DNA from: Firmicutes bacterium CAG:95
GTDB lineage: Bacteria; Bacillota; Clostridia; Lachnospirales; Lachnospiraceae
NCBI GenBank assembly: GCA_000438155.1
Contig: FR902905.1
Span: 1 to 11,732 of the forward strand
Reading direction: 5' to 3'
Length of the DNA stretch: 11,732 nt
The number at the start of each line of letters is the position of its first letter. Within the stretch, counting starts at the first letter, position 1. The notes beneath the pieces were generated by a model that was not told where the DNA came from, did not search any database, and saw only the letters and a program-made list of their open reading frames with translations. Shown here piece after piece: positions 1 through 7,018 of this stretch. A program made the translations under genes and the position numbers.

Positions 1-485
1 CAGCCGGTTCTCACCGTATAGATCATCCGGTTTAATCCGAAGGGATCATAATCGGTAATCATGATGATCAGCACATTTTTGAGATTTCCATAGCTCTTGC
101 CGGATTTCAGACTGTGGGAATCAATTACGGCATGATAAAACCGTACCCGCTTCGGCAGGTTGTCTTTTGATTCCAGATCCTTTTTCTTCTCGGGCTCAAG
201 GTCATAAACACTGGGAACACCTTCATCCTCAAAATCCAGTAAGAAGTCCGGTTCTTCCTCCTCCAGATAAACATCCAGCCGTGCACCATGCAGATCGGTA
301 TCCTCTCCATAGTATTCCTTCTGCGGAATCACGTGCAGTTTACCGACATCCCTGCCAAGAATCAGTCTCAGCAGCAGTCTGCTGAATTTCGGTCCATACT
401 TTGGATGATTCATCATTTGAAAGAATAGAAAATCGTCAATCAGATGTAGTTCATCCAGTTTCTGTTTAACATACGTGTTGTTCAT
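1..485 (-). CDS. Rpn-family / PD-(D/E)XK nuclease-type transposase, N-terminal part (truncated by window edge)
   Basis: This frame is open from an ATG at 485 to the left window edge (161 codons) and was read by reverse complementing. A strong AGAGGAGGAA ribosome binding site sits a few bases before the ATG. The start MNNTYVKQKLDEL, then LIDDFLFFQMM, then HGARLDVYLEE (about residues 66-76), then VYDLEPEKK (about 93-101), and RFYHAVIDSHSLKSGKSY with the DPFG segment (about 115-150) follow the layout of the PD-(D/E)XK transposase/Rpn family common in Lachnospiraceae. In that family such proteins are linked to DNA cleavage and recombination-promoting activity. D71 is the probable metal-binding Asp and E97 the probable acidic residue of the E-x-Q/K element. 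The usual Gln/Lys two residues later reads as Glu here (E99), and an acidic stretch lies between the two motifs, so activity is uncertain. The C-terminal part is outside the window. Confidence 0.75.
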   Translation of the reverse strand, partial: MNNTYVKQKLDELHLIDDFLFFQMMNHPKYGPKFSRLLLRLILGRDVGKLHVIPQKEYYGEDTDLHGARLDVYLEEEEPDFLLDFEDEGVPSVYDLEPEKKKDLESKDNLPKRVRFYHAVIDSHSLKSGKSYGNLKNVLIIMITDYDPFGLNRMIYTVRTG

Positions 486-992
486 TCGGTTCCTCCTCTG
501 CGTGCAGAAACCTTCTGAAAACCCGAAAGCCATCCGTCAATCGAATATCTGAACATCCATTAACATTCTGAAAAGTCCCTGCCTGCTATTGTGAAATAAA
601 GTGAAATGGTAAAGCATAGACTTTCTGAAAATTAAGAGGGATGCCTTCTGTCCGACGGGCAGATGCATGTAAGAAAGGATGAAAATGCAATCCTTAATAC
701 CTGATTCATAGAAACTGTATGCTTTGTCTGCATTATAGGAAATAACCGTCAAAGCGTCAATGGTTAAATTGTATTTTCGGCACATTGCACAGAAAATCAT
801 AAAAAAGGGAGAAAATGAGAGGGATCAAAATGCAAAATTTATTTGAAAAATTTGAAAACAGAGAAGCAGCATAATTTAAAAATCGGGAAGCAGTGTAAAC
901 TTGTCTCCCGGTTTTGTTTGTGATAAGATGTAACTGTTCTGAAGAACCATATTTCGCAGATCCCGTGCAGAAGCAGAAAGACGAGGAAGACC
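486..992. other. Gene-poor intergenic stretch
   Basis: There are 507 bases between two divergently oriented genes. I see no convincing protein gene. An 87-codon minus-strand frame (537-800) lacks a Shine-Dalgarno sequence and a recognisable fold. A 19-codon plus-strand frame (815-874, reading MRGIKMQNLFEKFENREAA) sits just before a good hairpin terminator (879-915). A short dyad, GTTCT-GA-AGAAC, lies at 936-947, about 45 bases ahead of the thioesterase start. The stretch may be the decayed remains of a small gene or may encode a short transcript ending at the terminator; this is inference. Confidence 0.5.
879..915 (+). terminator. Rho-independent terminator-like hairpin with no clear upstream gene
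   Basis: AAAATCGGGA (879-888) pairs with TCCCGGTTTT (906-915) over 10 bp with one G-T wobble. A 17-base loop separates the arms, and a T-rich tail (GTTTTGTTTG) follows on the plus strand. The opposite strand also has a T-rich flank, so it could act in both directions. It stands upstream of the thioesterase gene, where no intact plus-strand gene precedes it. Confidence 0.6.
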
Positions 993-1709
993 ATGTATCA
1001 GTATCAGACCAGAATTCGTTATAGTGAATTGGATGAGTCCGGACATTTAAAGCCGGAGGCATTATTGGACTATTTTCAGGATTGTTCCACGTTTCAGTCT
1101 GAGGATCTTGGAATCGGAATCGAGTATTTAAAGGAGCGGAATATGGTGTGGGTGCTTAGCAGCTGGCAGATTGTGGCAGAGCGGTATCCATTGCTTGGAG
1201 AGACCGTGACGGTTGGAACACAGCCATATGAGTTCCGCAGCTTTATGGGCTTCCGTAATTTTGTGATGGACGATGAAGCCGGCAACCGGATTGCTTATGC
1301 GAATTCGCTGTTCAGTCTGATTGATATTGAGACAGCGCATCCTATGAGACCGACTGAGGAGATGCTTGAAAAATATGTGCTTGGTGAGAAGATCCAGATG
1401 GATTATGCTCCAAGAAAAATTACGATTCCGGATGGAGCGGTAAAGGGAGAAGAGATCCTCATTCTGCCGCATCATCTGGATGTGAACCATCATGTAAACA
1501 ACGGCCAGTATGTACGGATTGCCATGGATTGTGTCCCCAAGGGACTTAAGATCCGTCAGCTGCGTGTGGAATATAAGAAGCAGGTGAGACTCCATGAGGT
1601 ACTGGCTCCTTATGTATCGCGTACAGAAACAGGCGCCTATGTTGTGGTACTGAAAAACAGGGAAGATGAGGTCTGCTGTGTGGTGGAGCTGGAATGCCGT
1701 GAAGTGTAG
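993..1709 (+). CDS. Acyl-ACP thioesterase
   Basis: The 238-residue protein is a likely double hot-dog acyl-acyl carrier protein thioesterase (FatA/FatB-like family). It would hydrolyse acyl-ACP to free fatty acid and ACP in the cytoplasm. The first hot-dog half begins YQYQTRIRYSELDESGHLKP, followed by MVWVLSSWQI and the FRSFMGFRNF strand region. The second half carries the signature DVNHHVNNGQYV at residues 163-174. In it D163, N165 and H167 match the Asp-x-Asn-x-His catalytic set known from plant FatB. The plant enzymes add a Glu in a VEYRRE-like segment; the equivalent segment here is VEYKKQ, so the position appears to be Gln197 (alignment by eye). The length fits bacterial members. A GAGGAAG ribosome binding site precedes the ATG. 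No terminator separates it from the downstream RelA-like gene, so read-through is plausible. Confidence 0.87.
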   Translation: MYQYQTRIRYSELDESGHLKPEALLDYFQDCSTFQSEDLGIGIEYLKERNMVWVLSSWQIVAERYPLLGETVTVGTQPYEFRSFMGFRNFVMDDEAGNRIAYANSLFSLIDIETAHPMRPTEEMLEKYVLGEKIQMDYAPRKITIPDGAVKGEEILILPHHLDVNHHVNNGQYVRIAMDCVPKGLKIRQLRVEYKKQVRLHEVLAPYVSRTETGAYVVVLKNREDEVCCVVELECREV

Positions 1710-1726
1710 CGGAGGCCGGCAGTAAA

Positions 1727-1864
1727 ATGACAGGGGATGGCCTGAAAAAACAAATGACAGTGGATGACCTGAAGAAATAAATGACAGAGGATGGTCTGGA
1801 AGAAACAAATGACAGTGGATGATATGGAAGAATAAATGGCAGTGGATGACTTGGAAGAAACGAA
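1727..1864 (+). repeat. Five-copy 27-28-base tandem repeat
   Basis: Five imperfect direct copies begin at 1727, 1754, 1781, 1809 and 1836, with the consensus opening ATGACAGTGGATGACCTG and ending in GAAGAAA-type sequence. Four copies are 27-28 bases and the last is about 29, running into non-repeat sequence. Each copy starts with an ATG and encodes a peptide close to MTVDDLEE. Copies 2 and 4 end in TAA, so the array contains a chain of tiny start-stop frames. The last one (1836-1898) overlaps the start codon of the downstream gene at 1882 in another frame. The array fills most of the 172-base gap between the thioesterase and RelA-like genes. Confidence 0.9.
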
Positions 1865-1881
1865 AGCAGGTGAAATGACCT

Positions 1882-2871
1882 ATGGTTATACTGAATGATT
1901 ATCTGTATTCCGGAGATACCGTACTGCGTATTTTGCAGAAATATATGCAGGATTTACGGAAGGAAGCAAAGGAGACGCACAACGAAATTGATCTGGCGCA
2001 TTGTAATTTCCTGATTCAGATCATGGAACTGTTAGAGCATAATGACTTCCTGACAGCGCAGTCCCAGAAGATCCGGGAATTCTATAAATATATGGCGAGA
2101 GAGTATCCGTATCTTTCCTTTACCTTTAAAGGAAGAATCAAGTCGCTCATCCGTGCCGAAGAGAAGTTTAACGGCTATGTGGTGGAATATATTTATGATT
2201 ACTATACGAAGTATCATGAATATCCTTCGGTGCCGGAATTAAAAGAAAAGCTGAACTGCTTCCGGGATCTGATCGCATACCGTATCGTGGTATCGATGCC
2301 CCGGTGTCATTTAAAGAATTCTTCGGAGCGTGAACCGGAAGAAATCCGGCATCTGTATGAAATTGCGAATGTACTTCCGAATTTTCTGGAGGAGAGGGGA
2401 TTTACCGTGGAACCGACCGGAGGAGTCAAGGAGAGCCGTTCCCCATTGTTATCCGATGAAGTACGTCCCTATTACAGGGATTATATTGAGGGAGAAAATC
2501 CGGGTAATTACCGTTCCCTTCATATTACCTTTTACGATAACAGCGCAAGGTGTTACATGGAAATGCAGCTCCGGACGAAGGAAATGGATGATATTGCAGA
2601 GATTGGTTCTGCCAATCATCAGGCGTATGAAAAGCGTCAGGAGGAGTCACGTGCCAGAAGAGATGCAATCCCGGAGGGAGAATGCATTTACTTTGATGAA
2701 GCATATGAGCGGGGAATGCTTTTGCAGAGGCTGAATTTAGCTGACGTGGATGTCAACATGTTTGCAGCCGTAAGCAATACCCTTATGAATGACGGGTGTG
2801 GCTTATTCCGCGGCCGGCTGATTTTACCGTATGAACACTTATCACGCTTCCAGAATGATCTGATTGATTAA
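1882..2871 (+). CDS. RelA/SpoT-domain (p)ppGpp synthetase-like protein without HD hydrolase domain
   Basis: The 329-residue protein has a helical N-terminal part (about 1-80) and then a RelA/SpoT nucleotidyltransferase-like domain (about 81-255). Visible synthetase motifs are GRIKS (84-88) with K95; RDLIAYRIV (128-136) with D129 and R134; NYRSLH (209-214); and the catalytic-strand EMQLRT (227-232) followed by MDDIAEIGSANHQAYE. These match the positions used by small and long alarmone synthetases for ATP/GDP binding and pyrophosphate transfer. No HD hydrolase domain, TGS domain or ACT domain is visible, so if active it would only make alarmone. The C-terminal 75 residues are unassigned. The ATG at 1882 has AGGTGA 8-9 bases upstream. 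The TetR gene follows 17 bases after the stop, indicating an operon. The motifs are clear to the eye, but catalytic activity is inferred. Confidence 0.8.
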   Translation: MVILNDYLYSGDTVLRILQKYMQDLRKEAKETHNEIDLAHCNFLIQIMELLEHNDFLTAQSQKIREFYKYMAREYPYLSFTFKGRIKSLIRAEEKFNGYVVEYIYDYYTKYHEYPSVPELKEKLNCFRDLIAYRIVVSMPRCHLKNSSEREPEEIRHLYEIANVLPNFLEERGFTVEPTGGVKESRSPLLSDEVRPYYRDYIEGENPGNYRSLHITFYDNSARCYMEMQLRTKEMDDIAEIGSANHQAYEKRQEESRARRDAIPEGECIYFDEAYERGMLLQRLNLADVDVNMFAAVSNTLMNDGCGLFRGRLILPYEHLSRFQNDLID

Positions 2872-2888
2872 TAAGAAAGGTGACATAG

Positions 2889-3443
2889 ATGTCAGAAGTA
2901 ACCAAGAGAGCATTGGAGCAGTCCTTAAAGAATCTGCTGCTGAAAAAGCCGTTAAATAAAATTACGATTAATGATATTGCGGAGGACTGCGGAATCAACC
3001 GCATGACGTTTTACTATCATTTCAAGGATATTTATGATCTGGTGGAATGGTCATGCCTTGAGGATGCCCAGAAGGCCCTGAAGGAAAAGAAGACTTACGA
3101 CACCTGGCAGGAGGGACTGCTGCAGATCTTTTATGCAGTGAGGGAAAATAAGCCTTTTATCATGAATGTGTATCACTGCGTAGACCGGGCGCAGGTGGAG
3201 AAGTATTTGACGCCGCTTACGGATGAGCTGCTGATGGGTGTCATTGAAGAAAAGTCCAGGGGAGTGCAGGTGCGCAGTGAGGATAAGGAATTTATTGCAC
3301 GGATCTTTTCCTACTGCTTTATTGGAATGATGCTCGACTGGATAAGGGATGATATGAAGGAGCAGCCTGAGATTATCGTGGACAAGCTGGCGTTGGTATT
3401 GAAGGATGCCGTAACCAATGCCATTGAGCGCATGAGAGTATGA
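2889..3443 (+). CDS. TetR/AcrR-family transcriptional regulator
   Basis: The 184-residue protein starts with a TetR-type DNA-binding domain. Helix 1 (TKRALEQSLKNLLLKKPLNK) leads into ITINDIAEDCGINRMTFYYHFKDIYDLVEW (about residues 25-54), the classic helix-turn-helix with the TFYYHFKD recognition signature. Residues 60-184 are a helical ligand-binding and dimerisation region, including the hydrophobic ARIFSYCFIGMMLDWI segment. The size and the short N-terminus resemble the DhaS-like TetR subgroup of Firmicutes. An AGAAAGGTGA ribosome binding site precedes the ATG, and the gene is 17 bases behind the RelA-like gene. A terminator at 3517-3550 ends the unit. Because oleate hydratase is the next gene, a role in sensing fatty acids or membrane stress is reasonable, but this is inferred from position only. 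Confidence 0.88.
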   Translation: MSEVTKRALEQSLKNLLLKKPLNKITINDIAEDCGINRMTFYYHFKDIYDLVEWSCLEDAQKALKEKKTYDTWQEGLLQIFYAVRENKPFIMNVYHCVDRAQVEKYLTPLTDELLMGVIEEKSRGVQVRSEDKEFIARIFSYCFIGMMLDWIRDDMKEQPEIIVDKLALVLKDAVTNAIERMRV

Positions 3444-3516
3444 GCATATGATAATATGAGGCTCTTTGCGGAATACATCAAAACGGTTGATTTGATAAAA
3501 TTTTATACAATATGAA

Positions 3517-3550
3517 GGCTTCTGATAAAAGTTTTATCAGGAGTCTTTTT
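3517..3550 (+). terminator. Intrinsic terminator after the TetR gene
   Basis: GGCTTCTGATA (3517-3527) pairs with TATCAGGAGTC (3535-3545) with two G-T wobbles. The stem can extend through A/T pairs into the loop, and it is followed directly by five T residues (3546-3550). It closes the RelA-like/TetR transcription unit ahead of ohyA. Confidence 0.82.
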
Positions 3551-3580
3551 CTGTTTATAGCAAAGGATTCGGGGCAGACT

Positions 3581-3586
3581 TATAAT
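3581..3586 (+). promoter_or_regulatory. Candidate -10 element of the oleate hydratase promoter
   Basis: A perfect TATAAT lies 30 bases after the TetR terminator and 114 bases before the ohyA ATG. No good -35 box is present at 16-18 bases spacing; the sequence there reads close to TAGCAA. If real, the promoter would be weak or need an activator. The long leader holds no obvious hairpin. Confidence 0.4.
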
Positions 3587-3700
3587 AGGCTCATAACAAA
3601 GAGATACAGGAAAGAAAACAATTTCACTGTAAATCAGAAACCCATAGGAACAGGCTTAAGAGATAAGCAGACAACCATTTATTCAAGGAGGTAATTGATT

Positions 3701-5494
3701 ATGTATTATTCAGCAGGTACTTATGAAGCTTTTGCACATCCGGAGAAGCCGCAGGGCGTTGACAACAAATCCGCATATATTATAGGAACAGGCCTTGCAG
3801 GACTGACCGCAGCATTTTATCTGGTACGTGATGGTCAGATGAAGGGAGAACACATTCATTTATTGGAAAAGCTGGAGCTGGCAGGCGGAAGCTGTGACGG
3901 CCGCAAGGATATCACCAAGGGCTTTTACATGAGAGGCGGACGTGAGATGGATAACCATTTCGAGGTTATGTGGGATGTTTTCCGTGATGTTCCTTCCATT
4001 GAAACCGAGGGCGTATCCGTATTGGATGAATATTACTGGTTAAACAAGCATGATCCGAACTATTCCCTTTGCAGAGCATCCGTAAACCGTGGTGAGGATG
4101 CCCACACCGATAAGCAGTTTAAGCTGGATAAGGAATCCGCAATGGCACTTTCCCAGCTGTTTATTACACCGGAGAAGGATCTGGAAGGAAAGAAGATTTC
4201 CGATGTGCTGCCGGATTCCTTCTGGGAGACAAACTTCTGGCTTTACTGGCAGACGATGTTCGCATTCCAGCGTTGGTCCAGTGCTTTGGAAATGAAGCGT
4301 TATCTTTGCCGTTATGTTCATCATATTGACGGACTTCCGGATTTCAGTGCACTCCGTTTTACCAAATATAACCAGTACGAGAGCATGATTCTTCCCTTGG
4401 TTAAATATCTGGAGGCACATGGTGTCAAGATTGAATATGGCATGGATGTGAAGAACGTCATTATCGATAAGGCTGGTGATAAGAGGGTTGCAAAGCAGAT
4501 CGTTTATGTAAAGGATGGACAGGAACAGACCATTGACCTCATTGAGGATGATCTGGTATTTATTACCAATGGCTGCTGTACCGATACCTCCTGCTATGGC
4601 GATCAGACGCATACACCGGATTTGAGTCAGGTAAAGAATGGTGCCGGAGAGTCCTGGGATATGTGGAAAAACATTGCAGCTCAGGCAGAGCATGGTGAAT
4701 ATGGTAATCCGGATGCATTCTGCAGCGATGTGGATGCAACCAACTGGATGAGCGCTACGGTAGCCACCTCCAATGAAGAGATTATTAAGCACATTATGAA
4801 TGTCTGCAAGCGTGATCCCAGAACCGGTAAGGTTACAACCGGTGGTATCGTAACTGTAAAGGACAGTACAGAAAACTGGTATCTGTCCTGGACCATTAAC
4901 CGTCAGCCGCAGTTCAAGTCCCAGGACAAGAACATGGTGCTTATATGGTTATATTCCCTCAATACCAATAAGCCCGGTAACTATGTACAGAAAGCAATGC
5001 GTGACTGTACCGGTGAAGAGGTCTGCCAGGAATGGCTGTATCATATCGGTGTTCCGACCGACCGGATTGAAGAGCTTGCCAGGAATGCATGTAATACAAC
5101 GACCTGCTTCATGCCGTATATCAATGCATTCTTCCAGCCCAGAAAATGGTCCGACCGTCCGCTGGTTGTACCGGAAGGTGCAGTAAATTTCGCATTCCTT
5201 GGACAGTTCGCAGAGACGCCGCGTGATACCATTTTCACAACCGAGTACTCCATGCGTACCGGTATGGAAGCGGTTTACACCCTGCTGAATGTAGACCGTG
5301 GTGTGCCGGAAGTCTGGGGCAGCAAGTATGATGTCCGTGAGCTCCTTCGCGCCTGCTACTATGCAATCGACAAGAAGCCGATCACCGAAATGAAGCTTTC
5401 CCTTAAGGAAAAGGAGCTCCTCCGTATCGTGCTTAAGAAGGTAAAAGGAACGGATCTTGAGATCCTGCTGAAGGAAAGCGGATTGATTGGGTAA
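3701..5494 (+). CDS. ohyA: Oleate hydratase (myosin-cross-reactive antigen family)
   Basis: The 597-residue FAD-dependent fatty acid hydratase adds water across the cis-9 double bond of oleic/linoleic acids to give 10-hydroxy fatty acids, a detoxification and biohydrogenation step in gut bacteria. Evidence: the Rossmann FAD motif IGTGLAGLTAA (28-38); the GGREMDNHFE segment (79-88), where E82 is the catalytic Glu; and FWLYWQTMFAFQRWSSALEMKRY, ending at Y201, the catalytic Tyr. The pair corresponds to the Glu/Tyr shown in Lactobacillus and Elizabethkingia enzymes. Further along are the family-typical TNGCCTDTSCYGD and the C-terminal AFLGQFAETPRDTIFTTEYS (about 503-522). Length is normal for the family. 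AAGGAGG at 3685-3691 is 9 bases from ATG 3701. An in-frame TTG at 3695 is too close to this site, so 3701 is chosen. It is flanked by its own terminators, hence probably monocistronic. Confidence 0.96.
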   Translation: MYYSAGTYEAFAHPEKPQGVDNKSAYIIGTGLAGLTAAFYLVRDGQMKGEHIHLLEKLELAGGSCDGRKDITKGFYMRGGREMDNHFEVMWDVFRDVPSIETEGVSVLDEYYWLNKHDPNYSLCRASVNRGEDAHTDKQFKLDKESAMALSQLFITPEKDLEGKKISDVLPDSFWETNFWLYWQTMFAFQRWSSALEMKRYLCRYVHHIDGLPDFSALRFTKYNQYESMILPLVKYLEAHGVKIEYGMDVKNVIIDKAGDKRVAKQIVYVKDGQEQTIDLIEDDLVFITNGCCTDTSCYGDQTHTPDLSQVKNGAGESWDMWKNIAAQAEHGEYGNPDAFCSDVDATNWMSATVATSNEEIIKHIMNVCKRDPRTGKVTTGGIVTVKDSTENWYLSWTINRQPQFKSQDKNMVLIWLYSLNTNKPGNYVQKAMRDCTGEEVCQEWLYHIGVPTDRIEELARNACNTTTCFMPYINAFFQPRKWSDRPLVVPEGAVNFAFLGQFAETPRDTIFTTEYSMRTGMEAVYTLLNVDRGVPEVWGSKYDVRELLRACYYAIDKKPITEMKLSLKEKELLRIVLKKVKGTDLEILLKESGLIG

Positions 5495-5545
5495 AAAAGA
5501 TAACAGGAAATGCAGGAGAAGCTTTCAGCATAAAAAGTAATGATG

Positions 5546-5580
5546 AGACCGGATATCTGTTGCGTGCAGATATCCGGTCT
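5546..5580. terminator. Strong hairpin between convergent genes (probable bidirectional terminator)
   Basis: AGACCGGATATCTG (5546-5559) and CAGATATCCGGTCT (5567-5580) pair perfectly over 14 bp around a 7-base loop. The hairpin stands between ohyA (plus) and the convergent M56/small-protein operon (minus). Neither flank has a long T tract (TTATT on the plus side, CATCATTACTTTTT on the minus side), so termination efficiency is uncertain. Confidence 0.65.
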
Positions 5581-5630
5581 TATTAAATGATAAAGTTTAT
5601 GAGACAAAATGACAGGCTGGCAAGTATAAA

Positions 5631-5864
5631 CTACGAAACAAGTTCCCAATTGCCGAGCCAACGGTGATTCGTTAAATCATATAGTCGACGATATAGTTTC
5701 CCGTTCTCTGTTTTATAACGCCATTCCGTATCGCATGAATATTGAGAAATAAAAGTGTATGCTGATTTCACGGATAATCTGGAATTACATGCATAAGTAG
5801 TTAAAGGGGGAAAAATAAGAAGACAAATTAAAAGGAAAGGTAAGACAATAATCTTTTTTTTCAT
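5631..5864 (-). CDS. Small secreted protein coupled to the M56 peptidase gene
   Basis: The 77-residue protein has a clear signal peptide: MKKK, a hydrophobic core IIVLPFLLICLLIFPPL, and probable cleavage after TTYA at residue 25. The mature part is about 52 residues, with two cysteines (C26, C44) and an aromatic/basic pattern EWRYKTENGKLYRRLYD followed by WLGNWELV. This resembles short secreted proteins of Clostridia with a single small beta domain (possibly the DUF6147 group; I am not certain). A lipoprotein is less likely because TYAC is a poor lipobox. The ATG overlaps the stop of the upstream M56 gene in the arrangement TAATG, with CCGGAGGAT upstream, so translation is probably coupled. 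Function unknown; it may partner or be processed by the peptidase, which is inference from the gene overlap. Confidence 0.72.
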   Translation of the reverse strand: MKKKIIVLPFLLICLLIFPPLTTYACNSRLSVKSAYTFISQYSCDTEWRYKTENGKLYRRLYDLTNHRWLGNWELVS

Positions 5865-7015
5865 TAGTTCATATCCTCCGGTTTTATAATGGGTAAGGTA
5901 TCATCAAAAACTTGTGATACTGTGGTTAAATATTCTCCATCAACGTATAGATCATAGGTTTGATCATTGTTTAAGAGCAAGTAACTGTTTCCGCTGTTAA
6001 TGGAAAAAGTGGTTTGTTGAATATCACTAGGGGCAGGAGATGACGGCTCAAAAATAATACGGTTTGGCAGTAACATGGCAAGTAATAACAGAATAAAAGT
6101 ACAAAAACAGGTAAGCCGTTTTGTTTGATATTTAGGCTCCTCTGTGGATATGTGGTGACAATTCAACAAGTATTTAACCCGGCAGGTTATATTCTGGGTT
6201 GAATTGAAAGCAGTGGATAATGGAGATAAATTATCCATTGAATATTGCGACAAAGAAATCAGACATTTTATGTACTCATATTGTTGCAGTTCAGATGTGT
6301 GTCTGGTTATATAGGTATCTACACGAAGTTCCTGGTAGGATATCATATTTTTCCGCAGCATATAAATAAATGGATTCCACCAATAAAGAGAACATAGGAT
6401 TTCTCCGGTAAAACGAATCCATAAATCTTTAAAGTGATAATGACAGGCCTCATGAAAATAAATATAGTATAATTCCTGCTTCGTAAAAGCAATCTGTGGC
6501 AGTACTATAATTGGATGAACTAAGCCGATAAGAAAAGGAATTCGTACAGATGGATTCACAACAATTGGAATAAAAACGGGCTTTTTAAAGTTTGTGTTTA
6601 TTTCTTTCATAAATTGCAGATCATCAGAGGAAAGAGATAAAGGTGTAGAGCTTTTGAGATAGTTTAAGGTTCTGATGTAAGATATGGTGTTGCGGATCAA
6701 TAGTAATAATGTACCAAGGATAGAGATACCGGCTAATACTGTCAGAATGGAAAAAGAGTATTGGGCGATGGTAAATCGATTCTCAATTAATATCAAATAA
6801 ATGGGAGGCCAGATATGATAGATGAAAATATTCTGCTGGGTAGACAGTTCCAGAGGAATAAACAACCGGATCATTACCATACAAAATAAAACAAATAAAA
6901 TAGGAAATGCAAATTTGTAGTAAAGAAAAGCACTGTTGATTATATAATGAAACAGCAGAATGGCTAAGTTGCTAAAGATCAGAACCGTTAATAATGAAGA
7001 TAGTGTAAAATTCAT
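5864..7015 (-). CDS. M56-family (BlaR1/MecR1-type) membrane zinc metallopeptidase lacking a penicillin sensor
   Basis: The 383-residue protein has N-terminal membrane segments (about 5-27, 35-53, 65-78 and 86-106), a cytoplasmic region, and the zinc-protease motif HEACH at 188-192 with E189 as catalytic Glu. W212-NPF and E229 in YQELRVDTYI follow, E229 being the probable third zinc ligand as in BlaR1. A last membrane helix (about 303-318) leads to a roughly 60-residue external tail that includes YDLYVDGEYLTTV. BlaR1 and MecR1 are close to 600 residues and end in a penicillin-binding sensor; here that domain is absent, so the signal cannot be beta-lactam binding by that route. Known BlaR-type partners inactivate BlaI by proteolysis, and the BlaI-like gene sits 3 bases upstream. 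An AAGGAG site lies 12 bases before the ATG. The short tail, or the co-translated small secreted protein, may supply sensing (inference). Confidence 0.9.
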   Translation of the reverse strand: MNFTLSSLLTVLIFSNLAILLFHYIINSAFLYYKFAFPILFVLFCMVMIRLFIPLELSTQQNIFIYHIWPPIYLILIENRFTIAQYSFSILTVLAGISILGTLLLLIRNTISYIRTLNYLKSSTPLSLSSDDLQFMKEINTNFKKPVFIPIVVNPSVRIPFLIGLVHPIIVLPQIAFTKQELYYIYFHEACHYHFKDLWIRFTGEILCSLYWWNPFIYMLRKNMISYQELRVDTYITRHTSELQQYEYIKCLISLSQYSMDNLSPLSTAFNSTQNITCRVKYLLNCHHISTEEPKYQTKRLTCFCTFILLLLAMLLPNRIIFEPSSPAPSDIQQTTFSINSGNSYLLLNNDQTYDLYVDGEYLTTVSQVFDDTLPIIKPEDMN

Positions 7016-7018
7016 ATT

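Noticed and set aside
537..800. 87-codon minus-strand frame in the left intergenic gap
   Set aside because: It has no Shine-Dalgarno sequence (the upstream stretch is pyrimidine-rich), no motif I can match with confidence, and it may be chance. A faint resemblance to short DUF3791-like proteins was not strong enough to call.
1128..1808. 226-codon antisense frame across the thioesterase and the repeat array
   Set aside because: It is opposite a real gene, and its repeated HPLSF segments simply reflect the tandem repeat on the other strand.
1727..1864. Possible CRISPR array
   Set aside because: The repeats are directly adjacent with no spacers, are imperfect, and no cas genes are nearby; it is a simple tandem repeat.
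3512..3694. 60-codon frame between the TetR gene and ohyA
   Set aside because: Its first codons run straight through the terminator hairpin and the rest overlaps the ohyA promoter and leader; no ribosome binding site and no protein-like composition.
4040..4792. 250-codon antisense frame inside ohyA
   Set aside because: It lies wholly opposite a strongly conserved enzyme gene and shows no motif or ribosome binding site; a shadow of biased codon use.
5546..5580. Possible riboswitch or regulatory RNA in the ohyA downstream region
   Set aside because: Only one simple perfect hairpin is present, without conserved aptamer elements; a terminator between convergent genes explains it.
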